Assembly: GCA_019747095.1 (NCBI GenBank)
Contig: JAIERG010000065.1
Coordinates: forward strand, 1-47,461
Source: Caulobacteraceae bacterium
GTDB lineage: Bacteria > Pseudomonadota > Alphaproteobacteria > Caulobacterales > Caulobacteraceae
Length of the DNA stretch: 47,461 nt
Reading direction: 5' to 3'
The notes below the pieces were generated by a model that did no database searches, was not told where the DNA came from, and was given only the letters and a program-made list of their open reading frames with translations. How positions within the stretch are numbered: position 1 is the first letter of the stretch; each line of letters starts with the position of its first letter. The position numbers were made by a program, and so were the translations under genes. Below, one piece after another: positions 17,690 to 25,775 of this stretch.

Positions 17690-19189
17690 ATGCCCGACAT
17701 GCCCGCAGGCTTGTTCCTTGGTCAGTCTGAAAAACCGGAACTCTTGCTCTGGAACCGGGCGAACCGTCACGGAATCATCGCGGGCGCGACCGGCACGGGC
17801 AAGACCGTGACCCTCCAGATCATGGCGCAAGGCTTCTCCGAGGCAGGCGTGCCTGTCTTCTGTGCCGACGTTAAAGGGGATCTCTCCGGCATCAGCCAGC
17901 CGGGATCGCCGAATGAGAAACTGCTGGCTCGGGCTGCCGGCATGAACCTGACACTCGTTCCCAAGGCTGCACCGACCGTCTTTTGGGATCTTTACGGGCA
18001 GAAGGGTCACCCCATCCGGACCACCGTGTCGGAGATCGGGCCTCTGCTCATGGCGCGTATGCTGGATCTGAACGAGGTGCAGGAGGGCGTTCTGACGGTG
18101 GCCTTCCACGTCGCCGACAAGGAAGGCCTGCTACTGCTTGACCTCGACGATCTGCGCTCGGTCCTGACCTATGTATCGGAAAACGCCGCCCGGATCGGCC
18201 GCGAGGTGGGCAACGTCGCCCCCGCTTCGGTCGCCGCCATCCAGCGGGCCCTGCTCCAGCTCGAACAGCAAGGCGGAAAGGCCTTCTTCGGCGAGCCGGC
18301 GCTGAAGCTGGAGGACATGATCCGCGTCGGTCTGGACGGCCGGGGCCAGGTCAATGTGCTGGACTCGACCCGGCTGATGGGTTCGCCGCGCCTGTACGCC
18401 GCTTTCCTGCTGTGGCTGCTGTCGGAGCTGTTCGAACAGCTGCCCGAAGTCGGCGATCCGGAGAAGCCCCGCCTGGTCTTCTTCTTCGACGAGGCCCACC
18501 TCCTGTTCCGCGACGCCCCCAAGGCGCTTCTGGAAAAGGTCGAGCAGGTCGTCCGCCTTATCCGCTCCAAGGGCGTTGGCGTCTACTTCGTCACCCAGAA
18601 CCCGGCCGACATCCCCGACAGCGTACTGGCCCAGCTGGGCAACCGCATCCAGCACGCCCTGCGCGCCTATACCCCAGCTGAACAGCGGGGGCTGAAGTCC
18701 GCGTCCGACAGCTTCCGCGCCAATCCCGCGTTCGACACCACCGAAGCGATCCAGGCTCTCGGTACGGGCGAGGCGGTGGTCTCGGTTCTGGACGAGAAGG
18801 GCGCGCCAACGGTTGTCCAGCGGACCCTGATACGGCCACCGGACAGCCGGCTCGGACCCGCTACCGACGCCGAGCGCGCCGCTGTCATGGCCACAAGCCC
18901 GGTCAAGGGCATTTATGACATCATGGTCGACCGGGAGTCCGCCGAAGAAATCCTCGCCGCCCGACATGCTCGCTTGCAGGCCGAGGCAGAACAGGTCGAA
19001 GCACCAGCCAGGCGCCCTGCGGAGCGCGAGGCCGCGCGCACGCGGGCACCTGCGGAACCCCGCGCTCCGCGTCGCTCTAACCGGCAGACTCCGATGGAGG
19101 CTCTCACAAAATCGGTTCTACGAACGGCCGGATCGACGATCACGCGGGAAATCCTGCGCGGTGTTCTTGGTGGACTTCGCCGCCGCTGA
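17690..19189 (+). CDS. HerA-like ATPase of the DUF853 (YjgR) family
   Basis: 499-residue P-loop ATPase related to the HerA/FtsK superfamily. Walker A GATGTGKT is at 32-39 and Walker B LVFFFDEAHLLF near 260-271; a VGVYFVTQNPADIPD segment follows, as in YjgR proteins. The C-terminal 70 residues are low-complexity, rich in Ala, Arg and Glu, ending in a basic tail. Start ATG 17690 has GGAGA 6 nt upstream. Its molecular role is not established; relatives may act on DNA ends or protein translocation. It is convergent with mltA with a 3-nt gap. Confidence 0.93.
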   Translation: MPDMPAGLFLGQSEKPELLLWNRANRHGIIAGATGTGKTVTLQIMAQGFSEAGVPVFCADVKGDLSGISQPGSPNEKLLARAAGMNLTLVPKAAPTVFWDLYGQKGHPIRTTVSEIGPLLMARMLDLNEVQEGVLTVAFHVADKEGLLLLDLDDLRSVLTYVSENAARIGREVGNVAPASVAAIQRALLQLEQQGGKAFFGEPALKLEDMIRVGLDGRGQVNVLDSTRLMGSPRLYAAFLLWLLSELFEQLPEVGDPEKPRLVFFFDEAHLLFRDAPKALLEKVEQVVRLIRSKGVGVYFVTQNPADIPDSVLAQLGNRIQHALRAYTPAEQRGLKSASDSFRANPAFDTTEAIQALGTGEAVVSVLDEKGAPTVVQRTLIRPPDSRLGPATDAERAAVMATSPVKGIYDIMVDRESAEEILAARHARLQAEAEQVEAPARRPAEREAARTRAPAEPRAPRRSNRQTPMEALTKSVLRTAGSTITREILRGVLGGLRRR

Positions 19190-19192
19190 TCC

Positions 19193-20296
19193 TCAGCGCG
19201 GGATCAGCCGCCACATGCGCAGAGGGTGTCGGACAGTGCCCGCTTCCTCGCCCGCGAGCGGCCCTCGCCCCATGTAGAAGTCGGCGCGGACAGGACCACG
19301 AATGGCCGCGCCAGTATCAAGTGCCATGACCAACCCCCGATAGCTGTTGCGTGCTCCCGGGAGATTGCCGCCATCGGCGGAGATCCAGACCAGGTCACCA
19401 TAGGTCCAGCTGGCAGGGTCAACCGCGATGGCGCGCCGTTCGGGCAAGGGTATGCCGGCAGCGCCCGCCGGGTGTCCGCCATCGTCGGGTGCGAGCGAGA
19501 AATAGATATAGCGCGGGTTGAGCGCTGTGACCGCGCGGGCTTGCGGCCCACGGTGCTCAGCCAACCACGTCCGGATCGCTTCACCAGACGTGCCATTCGG
19601 AGGAAGCAGCCCTTGCTCTGCCATCGGTCGGGCAATGCCCACGAAGGGACGGCCATTGTCGCCGGCGTAGGCGGCTCGCGCCCTGGAGCCGTCCTCGAAC
19701 GTCAGATAACCGGAGCCCTGAATCTGGAGAAAGAAGAGGTCCTCAGTCCGCATCCAAGCCAAGGCCTGTCCAAGCGGCGCGAGCGCCTCAATCTCCGCTC
19801 TTTCCGGTCCGACCCAACCGCGGGTCCATCCTTCCGGCCGAGGCAGGACGGGCGCATCAAAGACGTCGTCAGCGATATGGCGCGACTCATACTCCGGCGC
19901 GAAATAGGCGGTCAGGAGCCCGGGGCCCCCATCTGTTGTCGCGGCCTGGATGACAGAGAAGCCCGTTTCGAAGAAGTCCCGCGCCAGAGACGGCGTCACA
20001 GGCCTGGCTGTCTGCTGAAGAAGCCGCCCGCGCTCACATTGCCTCGAGGCAGCAGGGTCTCGAGCGACATGGCAGGTCTGGACATAGGCCTGAAAGGCCC
20101 CGAGATGGTCCTCGTCGGCCCAGCCTTGCAGACTTTCAGGTCCGGGCCCGGCCTGGCGCGGGTCGGGAGCCGGAGGAACCTCGGGCGGGGATGGAGTCGA
20201 TAGCTCCGTGGGAAGCCTCGGGGTCGCGCATCCGGCCAGGATAAGGGCCAGCAAACCGAACCAGACCCCCGGATGGGGGAAACGCCCGGCGGCCAC
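19193..20296 (-). CDS. mltA: Membrane-bound lytic murein transglycosylase A
   Basis: Outer-membrane lipoprotein that cleaves peptidoglycan glycan strands to 1,6-anhydro products. The GTG at 20296, 2 nt after the Tim44-like gene's stop, gives a 367-residue precursor with a signal peptide (FGLLALILAGC) and lipidated Cys23; longer frames place a non-signal sequence in front. The MltA barrel is recognised by LLTAYFAPEYESR, MRTEDLFFLQIQGSGYLTF and the 3D domain with YGDLVWIS and the catalytic ALDTGAAIRGPVRADFYMG (essential Asp residues). Proline-rich linker at 27-50. Confidence 0.95.
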   Translation of the reverse strand: MAAGRFPHPGVWFGLLALILAGCATPRLPTELSTPSPPEVPPAPDPRQAGPGPESLQGWADEDHLGAFQAYVQTCHVARDPAASRQCERGRLLQQTARPVTPSLARDFFETGFSVIQAATTDGGPGLLTAYFAPEYESRHIADDVFDAPVLPRPEGWTRGWVGPERAEIEALAPLGQALAWMRTEDLFFLQIQGSGYLTFEDGSRARAAYAGDNGRPFVGIARPMAEQGLLPPNGTSGEAIRTWLAEHRGPQARAVTALNPRYIYFSLAPDDGGHPAGAAGIPLPERRAIAVDPASWTYGDLVWISADGGNLPGARNSYRGLVMALDTGAAIRGPVRADFYMGRGPLAGEEAGTVRHPLRMWRLIPR

Positions 20297-20298
20297 CG

Positions 20299-20934
20299 TC
20301 AGGCCGACGCGGGTTCGACCCGGGCCAGAACCCAGTTGGGGTCGGTAGAACCAAGCGAGCGTTCGAAAGTCCAATGCTCTGCCGTCCGACGCTCCTCGAT
20401 CCTCGGTTCGACGGACGCGTCCGCTCCGGTTTGAATGATCTTGGAGCGCAGCTCTGCCAGAAAACGAACCTTGGCGACGGCCTTGTCACCTTCGGCGGAG
20501 GCGATCTCGAGGTCGGCCCGAGGACCCTGCAGAAACTCGACTTCCTCCGTCTCTCCCCGGGTCTCACGCGCAATGATGCCGGCTTCGAAGGAGTCGAGGA
20601 CAGCAGAGGTGAGAAGAGGTTTCAACGCAGCCCGATCGCCAGTGGCATAGCTGCGCACGATCGTCTCATAAGCCTGACGCGCGCCTTCGATGAACTTTAT
20701 TGGATCGAAGGCCGGGTCCCGCGCCCGGAGCGAGGCCGCAGCAGCTAGCGCGGCGGCATCCACGGCCGGCACCTTTGCAGCCGGTTCAGCCGTCGCAGGT
20801 GCCTTGGCCAGGACGGGAACCTTCGAACCATCCTCGGGCTGACGGCCCACCTTCTTGCCCAGCACGTTGTAGAGCTGGAACAAAACGACGGCCGCGATCA
20901 CGGCGAAGATCACGATCGAGAATTCTACAGGCAC
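20299..20934 (-). CDS. timA: Tim44-like protein with N-terminal membrane anchor
   Basis: 211-residue protein with one N-terminal transmembrane helix (FSIVIFAVIAAVVLFQLYNVLG), a linker rich in Ala and Lys, and a Tim44/Tim45-type domain (about 80-211: DPIKFIEGARQAYETIVRSYATGD, with LLTSAVLDSFEAGI). Caulobacterales homologues near secB are called TimA; they resemble the mitochondrial import motor subunit Tim44, but the bacterial role is unproven. Two GTG starts are 6 nt apart; I prefer 20934, since AGGAA then has 6-nt spacing, over 20940. Divergent from secB and coupled to mltA. Confidence 0.88.
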   Translation of the reverse strand: MPVEFSIVIFAVIAAVVLFQLYNVLGKKVGRQPEDGSKVPVLAKAPATAEPAAKVPAVDAAALAAAASLRARDPAFDPIKFIEGARQAYETIVRSYATGDRAALKPLLTSAVLDSFEAGIIARETRGETEEVEFLQGPRADLEIASAEGDKAVAKVRFLAELRSKIIQTGADASVEPRIEERRTAEHWTFERSLGSTDPNWVLARVEPASA

Positions 20935-21137
20935 AGTCACTTCCTGACGTTGGCGTCTGACAGCCACCTTAGCCGGGACTGCATGACGAACTCGGTTGGA
21001 CGATTACGGGCCTATATAGGCGGGCGCAAGGCGGGGCGCACGCTGCCTCGCCGCCCCGGCGAGCGTTGCGACATCGCGTCCTCGGTGCTAGTCGCGCGCA
21101 CCCTTGTCCTTCTGACGCCAAGCCGACTGTTCGAACC

Positions 21138-21626
21138 ATGACCGACGCCGCACCCGCCAACCCGTCCGGGACCCAGGCCCAGCCCCCGATCGCGGGCTTC
21201 CGCATTCTGGCTCAGTACGTGCGCGATCTGTCGTTCGAGAACCCGCGTGCGCCCGACAGTTTGCGCCTCGAAGGGAAGCCCCAGATCGACATGGGGGTGG
21301 AGTTGAACGCCGCTGGTCGGCCTGATGGCCTGTTCGAGGTCGACCTAAAGCTGTCGATCAAGGCCTCGACCGAAACGACAGCCGTTTTCCAGGTCGAACT
21401 TCTGTATGGAGGTCTTTTCCAGCTCCAGGGCGTCTCCGAACAGGACATCGAGCCGATGCTCCTGATCGAGTGCCCACGCTACCTTTTCCCGTATGCCCGC
21501 GAGATCGTGGCGCGTGCCACCTCTGACGGGGGCTTCTACCCGCCCTTCATGCTTGATCCGATCGACTTCGCCGGCATCTATGCAGCCCGGATGGCCCAGG
21601 CCGCGCAGAAACCAGGCGCAGCCTGA
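21138..21626 (+). CDS. secB: Protein-export chaperone SecB
   Basis: Tetrameric cytoplasmic chaperone that keeps precursor proteins unfolded and delivers them to SecA. 162 residues with the SecB core: [20 protein letters not shown], then a beta-rich [14 protein letters not shown] and the [13 protein letters not shown] / [18 protein letters not shown] region. ATG 21138 ([10 protein letters not shown]) fits the family; the frame is open further but that part is not conserved. The upstream 197-nt region shared with the Tim44-like gene contains the palindrome CCTATATAGG (21011-21020), which could be part of a promoter for either direction. Convergent with dnaQ, 4 nt between stops. Confidence 0.97.
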   Translation: MTDAAPANPSGTQAQPPIAGFRILAQYVRDLSFENPRAPDSLRLEGKPQIDMGVELNAAGRPDGLFEVDLKLSIKASTETTAVFQVELLYGGLFQLQGVSEQDIEPMLLIECPRYLFPYAREIVARATSDGGFYPPFMLDPIDFAGIYAARMAQAAQKPGAA

Positions 21627-21630
21627 GCCC

Positions 21631-22350
21631 TTAGTCGACGGACTGGACTTCAACCCCGTAAGCGGCCCAAAGCGACCGATCTTTCAGGGTGTTCAGCAGA
21701 AAGACACGATGCGTCTCTGCATCATCCGGCCGCAGCCGTGAAGGCAGTGGGCGTGGCCTCGGACCGTACGCACCAGCCACGAGCACGTCGTTCTGGCTGG
21801 ATAGGCCAGGTCGGGTCGAGAGATCGAGCACACGCTCCTTGCCGCCCTTGAGCTCCAGATAGACGTCCGCCAAGAGGCGGGCATCGATCAGGGCTCCGTG
21901 CAGCGTGCGCTCGACCAGACTGATCTTGAATCGCTTGCAGAGCGCATCCAGCGAGTTGGCCATACCGGGAAAGCGCTTCTGCGCCAGAGCCAGGGTGTCG
22001 ATCCAGCGGGCCTCTTCGATCACGGGATGACCGCAGAGATGGCATTCATGATTGATGAAGGCCCGGTCAAAGCCGGCGTTGTGAGCAATGACCGGAGCAT
22101 CGCCGACGAATGCCATCAGATCGCCGACGATCTCCCTGAACCTGGGCGCATCCTTGACCTTGTCGTCCGTGATGCCGTGGACCTTAATGGCCGCCTCGGG
22201 AATCGGTCGTTCAGGATTGACGAAACTGTGGAAGGTTCGCCCGGTCGGAAGAAGATCTTCGATCTCGATGCAACCGACTTCGATCAACCGATCGCCGGTC
22301 TTGGGGTCGAAGCCGGTGGTTTCTGTGTCTAGGACGATCTCGCGGGCCAT
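21631..22350 (-). CDS. dnaQ: DNA polymerase III epsilon subunit (3'-5' proofreading exonuclease)
   Basis: Proofreading exonuclease of the replicase. The DEDDh active site is visible: DTETTG (D8, E10), AHNAGFDRAF with the second Asp, and HGALIDARLLADVY with the His and last Asp. 239 residues, ATG 22350. A C-terminal segment beyond the exonuclease domain would carry the alpha-binding region. It lies 6 nt downstream of coaE in a run of overlapping minus-strand genes that starts at ppsR beside the origin. Confidence 0.96.
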   Translation of the reverse strand: MAREIVLDTETTGFDPKTGDRLIEVGCIEIEDLLPTGRTFHSFVNPERPIPEAAIKVHGITDDKVKDAPRFREIVGDLMAFVGDAPVIAHNAGFDRAFINHECHLCGHPVIEEARWIDTLALAQKRFPGMANSLDALCKRFKISLVERTLHGALIDARLLADVYLELKGGKERVLDLSTRPGLSSQNDVLVAGAYGPRPRPLPSRLRPDDAETHRVFLLNTLKDRSLWAAYGVEVQSVD

Positions 22351-22356
22351 GGCCGC

Positions 22357-22998
22357 TTAATGGGGTTGTTCGGTCGTCGACGAAAGGCTTCGACGCGGCG
22401 GTGTCCACCCCGGCGACAGAACCGTCCCCACGATTTCGGCGACTTGAACGCGCGCGGCTTCCAGCCCGGCTGACGTGTCTACGATGAAGTCGGCGCGGCG
22501 GCGCTTTTCCGCGTCATGAATCTGACGTGCCAGAATCGCTTCGAAGCGTTCAACGGTCATGGCGGGACGGGCCAGAACGCGTCGTCTCTGGATCTCCGCC
22601 TCGGCCGTGACCACGACCACCGCGTCCACCGCCCGGTCACCGCCCGTCTCAAATAGCAGGGGTATGTCGAGCACGGCCAGTCTGACCCCGGCCGCCCGCG
22701 CGGCCTCGAGGTCCGCCGTCCGACCGGCCGCCACCAGCGGGTGCACGATCGTCTCCAGACGCCGGAAGGCAGCCTCGTCTCGCCCCAGCACCCCCGCCAG
22801 TCGCGCGCGGTCGACCGCGCCATCGACCACGACACCGGGAAACGCCTCGCCGACCGGACCAACGGCCGCGCCCCCTTGCGCATAGAGGGCGTGGACGGCG
22901 TCATCGGCGTTCCAGATGATGGCCCCATGCTCGGCAAACATGGCTGTCGTTGTCGACTTTCCCATGCCAATGGAGCCAGTGAGGCCGAGCAGGATCAA
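22357..22998 (-). CDS. coaE: Dephospho-CoA kinase
   Basis: Phosphorylates dephospho-CoA, the final step of coenzyme A synthesis. The P-loop GSIGMGKST is at 9-17; an [13 protein letters not shown] segment near 27-39 and [16 protein letters not shown] near 110-125 match CoaE. 213 residues, with a charged C-terminal tail slightly longer than usual. The TTG start at 22998 shares TTGA with the aroE stop. coaBC, an earlier step of the same pathway, is also in this window about 20 kb away. Confidence 0.96.
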   Translation of the reverse strand: MILLGLTGSIGMGKSTTTAMFAEHGAIIWNADDAVHALYAQGGAAVGPVGEAFPGVVVDGAVDRARLAGVLGRDEAAFRRLETIVHPLVAAGRTADLEAARAAGVRLAVLDIPLLFETGGDRAVDAVVVVTAEAEIQRRRVLARPAMTVERFEAILARQIHDAEKRRRADFIVDTSAGLEAARVQVAEIVGTVLSPGWTPPRRSLSSTTEQPH

Positions 22999-23819
22999 CC
23001 CGTCTCTCCCAAGTGGGCGAGCAGGATCGGCCTTGGGTCAAGCGGTGGCGGGTCGACGTCGAAAAGCGCCCGGAACGAAGGTCCTGCCTGACCGATCAGC
23101 ATCGCCAAACCATCGACGGTCGTCAGACCCGCCGAAACGGCCGCCTTCAGGAACGGGGTCTGGACCGGCCGATAGGTCATGTCCATGACGACCGTTCCGG
23201 GTTCGAACCGGGCCGGATTCACCTCAGGCGTCACGCTTAGAGCATTGACTACCAGCCGGGCACCGTCGAAGGCCTGTCTGGCGTCCGCCGCTTCGGCACC
23301 CTTGCCGATATCGGCCGCGAGAGCTTCGGCTCGTTCACGCGTCCGGTTGACGATCCGCACCCGCGCCCCGACGCTCGCCAGCGTGGAAACGGCGGCACGC
23401 GCTGCTCCGCCGGCGCCCAGCATCACAACCGGCGCTCCCTTCAGCTGGAGGCCTGGCGCCTGATCCCTGAGCGCCCAGAGCAAGCCTTCCCCATCCGCGC
23501 TATCGGCCTCGACCTGGCCATCGCGGAATGTGAGGATGTTTGCGGAGCCGCCGGCGCGCGCGGTTTCGGACGCTTGATCGGCCAGAGCGAAGGCCTGTTC
23601 CTTAAACGGGGCAGTCACGTTGACGCCGACCAACAGGCCCGCCCGGCCGGCCTCGACGAGGGTGGCGAAGCCAGCTGCGTCACGCGGGGCGAAGGCGGCA
23701 TAGACCGCATCTAGGCCCAGTGCCTCGATCCAGGCGTTGTGGATCGCGGGACTTAGGGAATGGGCCACCGGGTTTCCGACGATGCCCGCAAGCTTCACGG
23801 CACCCGTAACCCGTCTCAT
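22995..23819 (-). CDS. aroE: Shikimate dehydrogenase (NADP+)
   Basis: Reduces 3-dehydroshikimate to shikimate in aromatic amino acid synthesis. Substrate-binding SLSPAIHN (21-28) and NVTAPFK (67-73, with catalytic K73), an ADGEGL segment, the nucleotide loop GAGGAARA and the NADP-contacting NRTRERA are all present. ATG 23819 shares ATGA with the maf stop and gives 274 residues; the longer open frame is not family-like. Translationally coupled on both sides. Confidence 0.96.
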   Translation of the reverse strand: MRRVTGAVKLAGIVGNPVAHSLSPAIHNAWIEALGLDAVYAAFAPRDAAGFATLVEAGRAGLLVGVNVTAPFKEQAFALADQASETARAGGSANILTFRDGQVEADSADGEGLLWALRDQAPGLQLKGAPVVMLGAGGAARAAVSTLASVGARVRIVNRTRERAEALAADIGKGAEAADARQAFDGARLVVNALSVTPEVNPARFEPGTVVMDMTYRPVQTPFLKAAVSAGLTTVDGLAMLIGQAGPSFRALFDVDPPPLDPRPILLAHLGETG

Positions 23820-24406
23820 TTGGCGAGGATCCCGACGCGACGCAGCTCTGCCAGAACAGACCACAGCGGCATGCCGAGGACCGTGAAGTAGTCTCCATCG
23901 ACCCTGTCGAACAGCTGGCTGCCCATACCTTCAAGCCGATAGGCACCGACGGATGCCAGGACCGGTTCACCTTCAGCTTCCAGATAGGCGTCCAGAAAAG
24001 CGTCGGAGAAGTCCCTCATGGTCATACGTGCGGTATCAACGTTTGACCAGATGACGGTGCCGTCTCGCGCCAAGGCTGCACCGGAGTGCAGGTGGTGGAT
24101 GCGACCCCGCATTCTGCGCAAGCGTTCACGTGCGGCTTCAAGCGTTGGAGCTTTGGACACAAGACCGCCCTCGAAGGCCAGTGTCTGATCCGATCCGAGG
24201 ACCCATGCGTTGGGCTCTTGCCGGGACACGGCCAGAGCCTTTGCCTTTGCAAGTTCGATTGCCAGGGTCGGCGGATCATCAGAGCCAAAACTCGCTTTGA
24301 TCGCGGGTTCATCGACACCAGAGTCGACAGCCTTGAACGCCACTCCTGCTTCTGTGAGCATGGTCCGGCGCGCTGCGCTTCGCGAGGCGAGGATCAGCTC
24401 GCTCAC
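23816..24406 (-). CDS. maf: Maf-like nucleotide pyrophosphatase
   Basis: House-cleaning nucleoside triphosphate pyrophosphatase acting on modified or non-canonical nucleotides. Motifs: SRSAARR near the N-terminus (8-14), VLGSDQTLAF (69-78, metal-binding Asp) and a RRMRGRIHHLHSG segment, with LEGMGSQLFDRVDGDYFTVLG-type C-terminal core. 196 residues. GTG 24406 shares GTGA with the ppsR stop. The exact substrate class (dTTP/UTP or 7-methyl-GTP type) is not assigned from sequence. Confidence 0.94.
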   Translation of the reverse strand: MSELILASRSAARRTMLTEAGVAFKAVDSGVDEPAIKASFGSDDPPTLAIELAKAKALAVSRQEPNAWVLGSDQTLAFEGGLVSKAPTLEAARERLRRMRGRIHHLHSGAALARDGTVIWSNVDTARMTMRDFSDAFLDAYLEAEGEPVLASVGAYRLEGMGSQLFDRVDGDYFTVLGMPLWSVLAELRRVGILAK

Positions 24407-25272
24407 CAGGATGCCCCCAGTTTCTTGCTACGGCGTTCGTTAAGGAGGTTCAGCACAGCAGCGGCTGTTTCCTCTACCGACCGTCGGGTGACATCGATTG
24501 TCGGCCATCCACGGCGTTCAAATGCGCGCCTTGCCTTGATGGTTTCCTCACGCACGGCGTCCGGTTCCACATAGGCCGAGGCGTGATTGGCGTTCAGGCC
24601 ATCCAGACGGTTCCGCCGGATCTGAACCAGCCGGTCTGGAGAGACTGTCAGGCCGACCACCAGTGGGTTCTTCAGACCCACCAGTCGTTCGCCGTCTTCC
24701 TGGCCTGGAACCAACGGCACATTGGCCGCCCTGACGCCCCTGTGGGCCAGATAGATGCAGGTCGGGGTTTTTGACGTACGGCTTACCCCCACCAGAACGA
24801 CGTCGGCACCCTCGAGTTGCTCCGCCGTCCCCTGGCCATCGTCATGAGCCATGGCGAAATCCAATGCCCCGATGCGGTTGAAATAATCGTGGTCAAGGGC
24901 GTGCTGAGCCCCCACGCGCGTTGACAGGGACGCTCCGAGATAGCGCGAAAGCGCCCCAACGAGGGGATCCAGAGCCCCGATCTGAGGCATGTCGAGCGTG
25001 CGGCAGCCCTCTTCCAGCTGAGCACGCAGATCACGGTCAACGATCGTATGCAGGACGACCCCGGGCGCGGAGGCCACCTCGGCGAGGACGCGCTCCATCT
25101 GCTTGTCCGAGCGAACGAGCGCATAGATGTGCTCGATGGGAATGACGCCGTCGAAGCGGGCCGTCACCGCCTTGGCCATGGCGTTCAGCGTCTCGCCGGT
25201 CGAGTCAGAGACCAGGTGCACATGGAAGTAGGTGGCCAGGCGCGAGGCGCCAGCGGGGCGGGCGGGGCTCAT
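24403..25272 (-). CDS. ppsR: Pyruvate, phosphate dikinase / PEP synthetase regulatory protein (DUF299 family)
   Basis: Bifunctional ADP-dependent kinase and phosphorylase that inactivates and reactivates pyruvate-phosphate dikinase or PEP synthase. The family signature VHLVSDSTGET (around 18-28) and the P-loop-like GVSRTSKTP (162-170) are clear; 289 residues from ATG 25272. A longer open frame upstream is Arg/His-rich and reads into the presumed origin, so I reject it. The gene is the first of an overlapping run (ppsR-maf-aroE-coaE-dnaQ) leaving the origin and corresponds in position to the gene next to Cori in Caulobacter. Confidence 0.93.
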   Translation of the reverse strand: MSPARPAGASRLATYFHVHLVSDSTGETLNAMAKAVTARFDGVIPIEHIYALVRSDKQMERVLAEVASAPGVVLHTIVDRDLRAQLEEGCRTLDMPQIGALDPLVGALSRYLGASLSTRVGAQHALDHDYFNRIGALDFAMAHDDGQGTAEQLEGADVVLVGVSRTSKTPTCIYLAHRGVRAANVPLVPGQEDGERLVGLKNPLVVGLTVSPDRLVQIRRNRLDGLNANHASAYVEPDAVREETIKARRAFERRGWPTIDVTRRSVEETAAAVLNLLNERRSKKLGASW

Positions 25273-25485
25273 GCGGATCGTCCGGGGACAGCGAGGGTGG
25301 CGGCGGTGCGAATGGCGAGAAATCCTGTGGACGACCCGGGGCGCCGACAGCTGCGGCCGGGGCACCAATGTCTATAGCCGCGCCGATATGCGGATGCGAG
25401 CCGGGACGGATTCGGACAGCGCCGCCCATCCGGACCCGGATCATCCCCGGCGCCGGTTCGCGCTCTCCATCGACTGGGGAAATCC

Positions 25486-25500
25486 TTAACGAAAGGTAAA
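25486..25500 (+). promoter_or_regulatory. Degenerate CtrA-type site
   Basis: TTAACGAAAGGTAAA: a TTAA half-site, 7 nt, then TAAA, one base off the TTAA-N7-TTAA consensus. It lies 64 bp left of the perfect site and 5 bp from a minus-strand TCCCCA, a hexamer described as a weak DnaA site in Caulobacter. Confidence 0.45.
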
Positions 25501-25549
25501 CGGCGCCCAGGCCCATCCCAGGCTCGAAGGACAATCCCGAGCCCACGCG

Positions 25550-25564
25550 TTAACGTCTCGTTAA
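25550..25564 (+). promoter_or_regulatory. Perfect CtrA box in the presumed origin
   Basis: TTAACGTCTCGTTAA matches TTAA-N7-TTAA exactly, the site through which phosphorylated CtrA silences Cori in Caulobacter swarmer cells. It is 39 bp before a candidate -10 element for hemE, so it could act on both replication and the hemE promoter. Confidence 0.65.
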
Positions 25565-25583
25565 GATTTGTCCCCGTTTTCGA

Positions 25584-25611
25584 CAGACCGTCACACAGCC
25601 GTCGCTTTATC
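25584..25611 (+). promoter_or_regulatory. Candidate hemE promoter overlapping an origin element
   Basis: CAGACCG (25584-25590), 13 nt, then GCTTTATC (25604-25611), the latter matching GCTANAWC at 7 of 8 positions. The -35 is weak. A start near 25618 would give a hemE leader of about 160 nt. The -10 overlaps the DnaA-box-like TTATCCCTG, echoing the coupling of hemE transcription and Cori reported in Caulobacter. Confidence 0.3.
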
Positions 25612-25775
25612 CCTGACTGACGCAGGAGAAGCCTCAGGCAAGGCACTCAAGGACACGATTCATCCCCGCCGTCCCGCCTCCTGCTGACTTCCTCCATTCC
25701 TTTGCAAATCTTGATCAGGTGAAGGGGAAGGATCCTGGGCTTGAGAGGACGGCGTTCGACCCGTAAAGCCGGTTC

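Larger units (their letters stand above)
25273..25775. other. Probable chromosomal replication origin (Cori-like) between ppsR and hemE
   Basis: This 503-bp gene-free region lies between divergent ppsR and hemE. In Caulobacter crescentus the origin Cori lies next to hemE. Seen here: a perfect TTAA-N7-TTAA (25550-25564), a degenerate one (25486-25500), GATTC (GANTC) methylation sites at 25409-25413 and 25657-25661, a TCCCCA on the minus strand (25475-25480), and DnaA-box-like TCGTCCACA (minus, 25326-25334) and TTATCCCTG (25607-25615). Its right half (25480-25720) has several A+T-richer runs. Gene direction flips here. No perfect TTATNCACA box was found, so the DnaA sites are weak candidates. 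dnaA itself is not in the window, as expected in this order. Confidence 0.75.

Noticed and set aside
20996-21020. Firm secB promoter (TTGGAC with TATATA)
   Set aside because: Spacing of 11 nt is too short for hexamers and 8 nt too short for the Caulobacter consensus; the palindrome CCTATATAGG could serve either direction.
23193-23207. tRNA-like GGGTTCGAACC sequence
   Set aside because: It lies in the coding sequence of aroE, and no cloverleaf could be built around it.
25326-25334. Confident DnaA box
   Set aside because: TCGTCCACA on the minus strand differs from TTATCCACA at two positions; kept only as a weak candidate within the origin feature.
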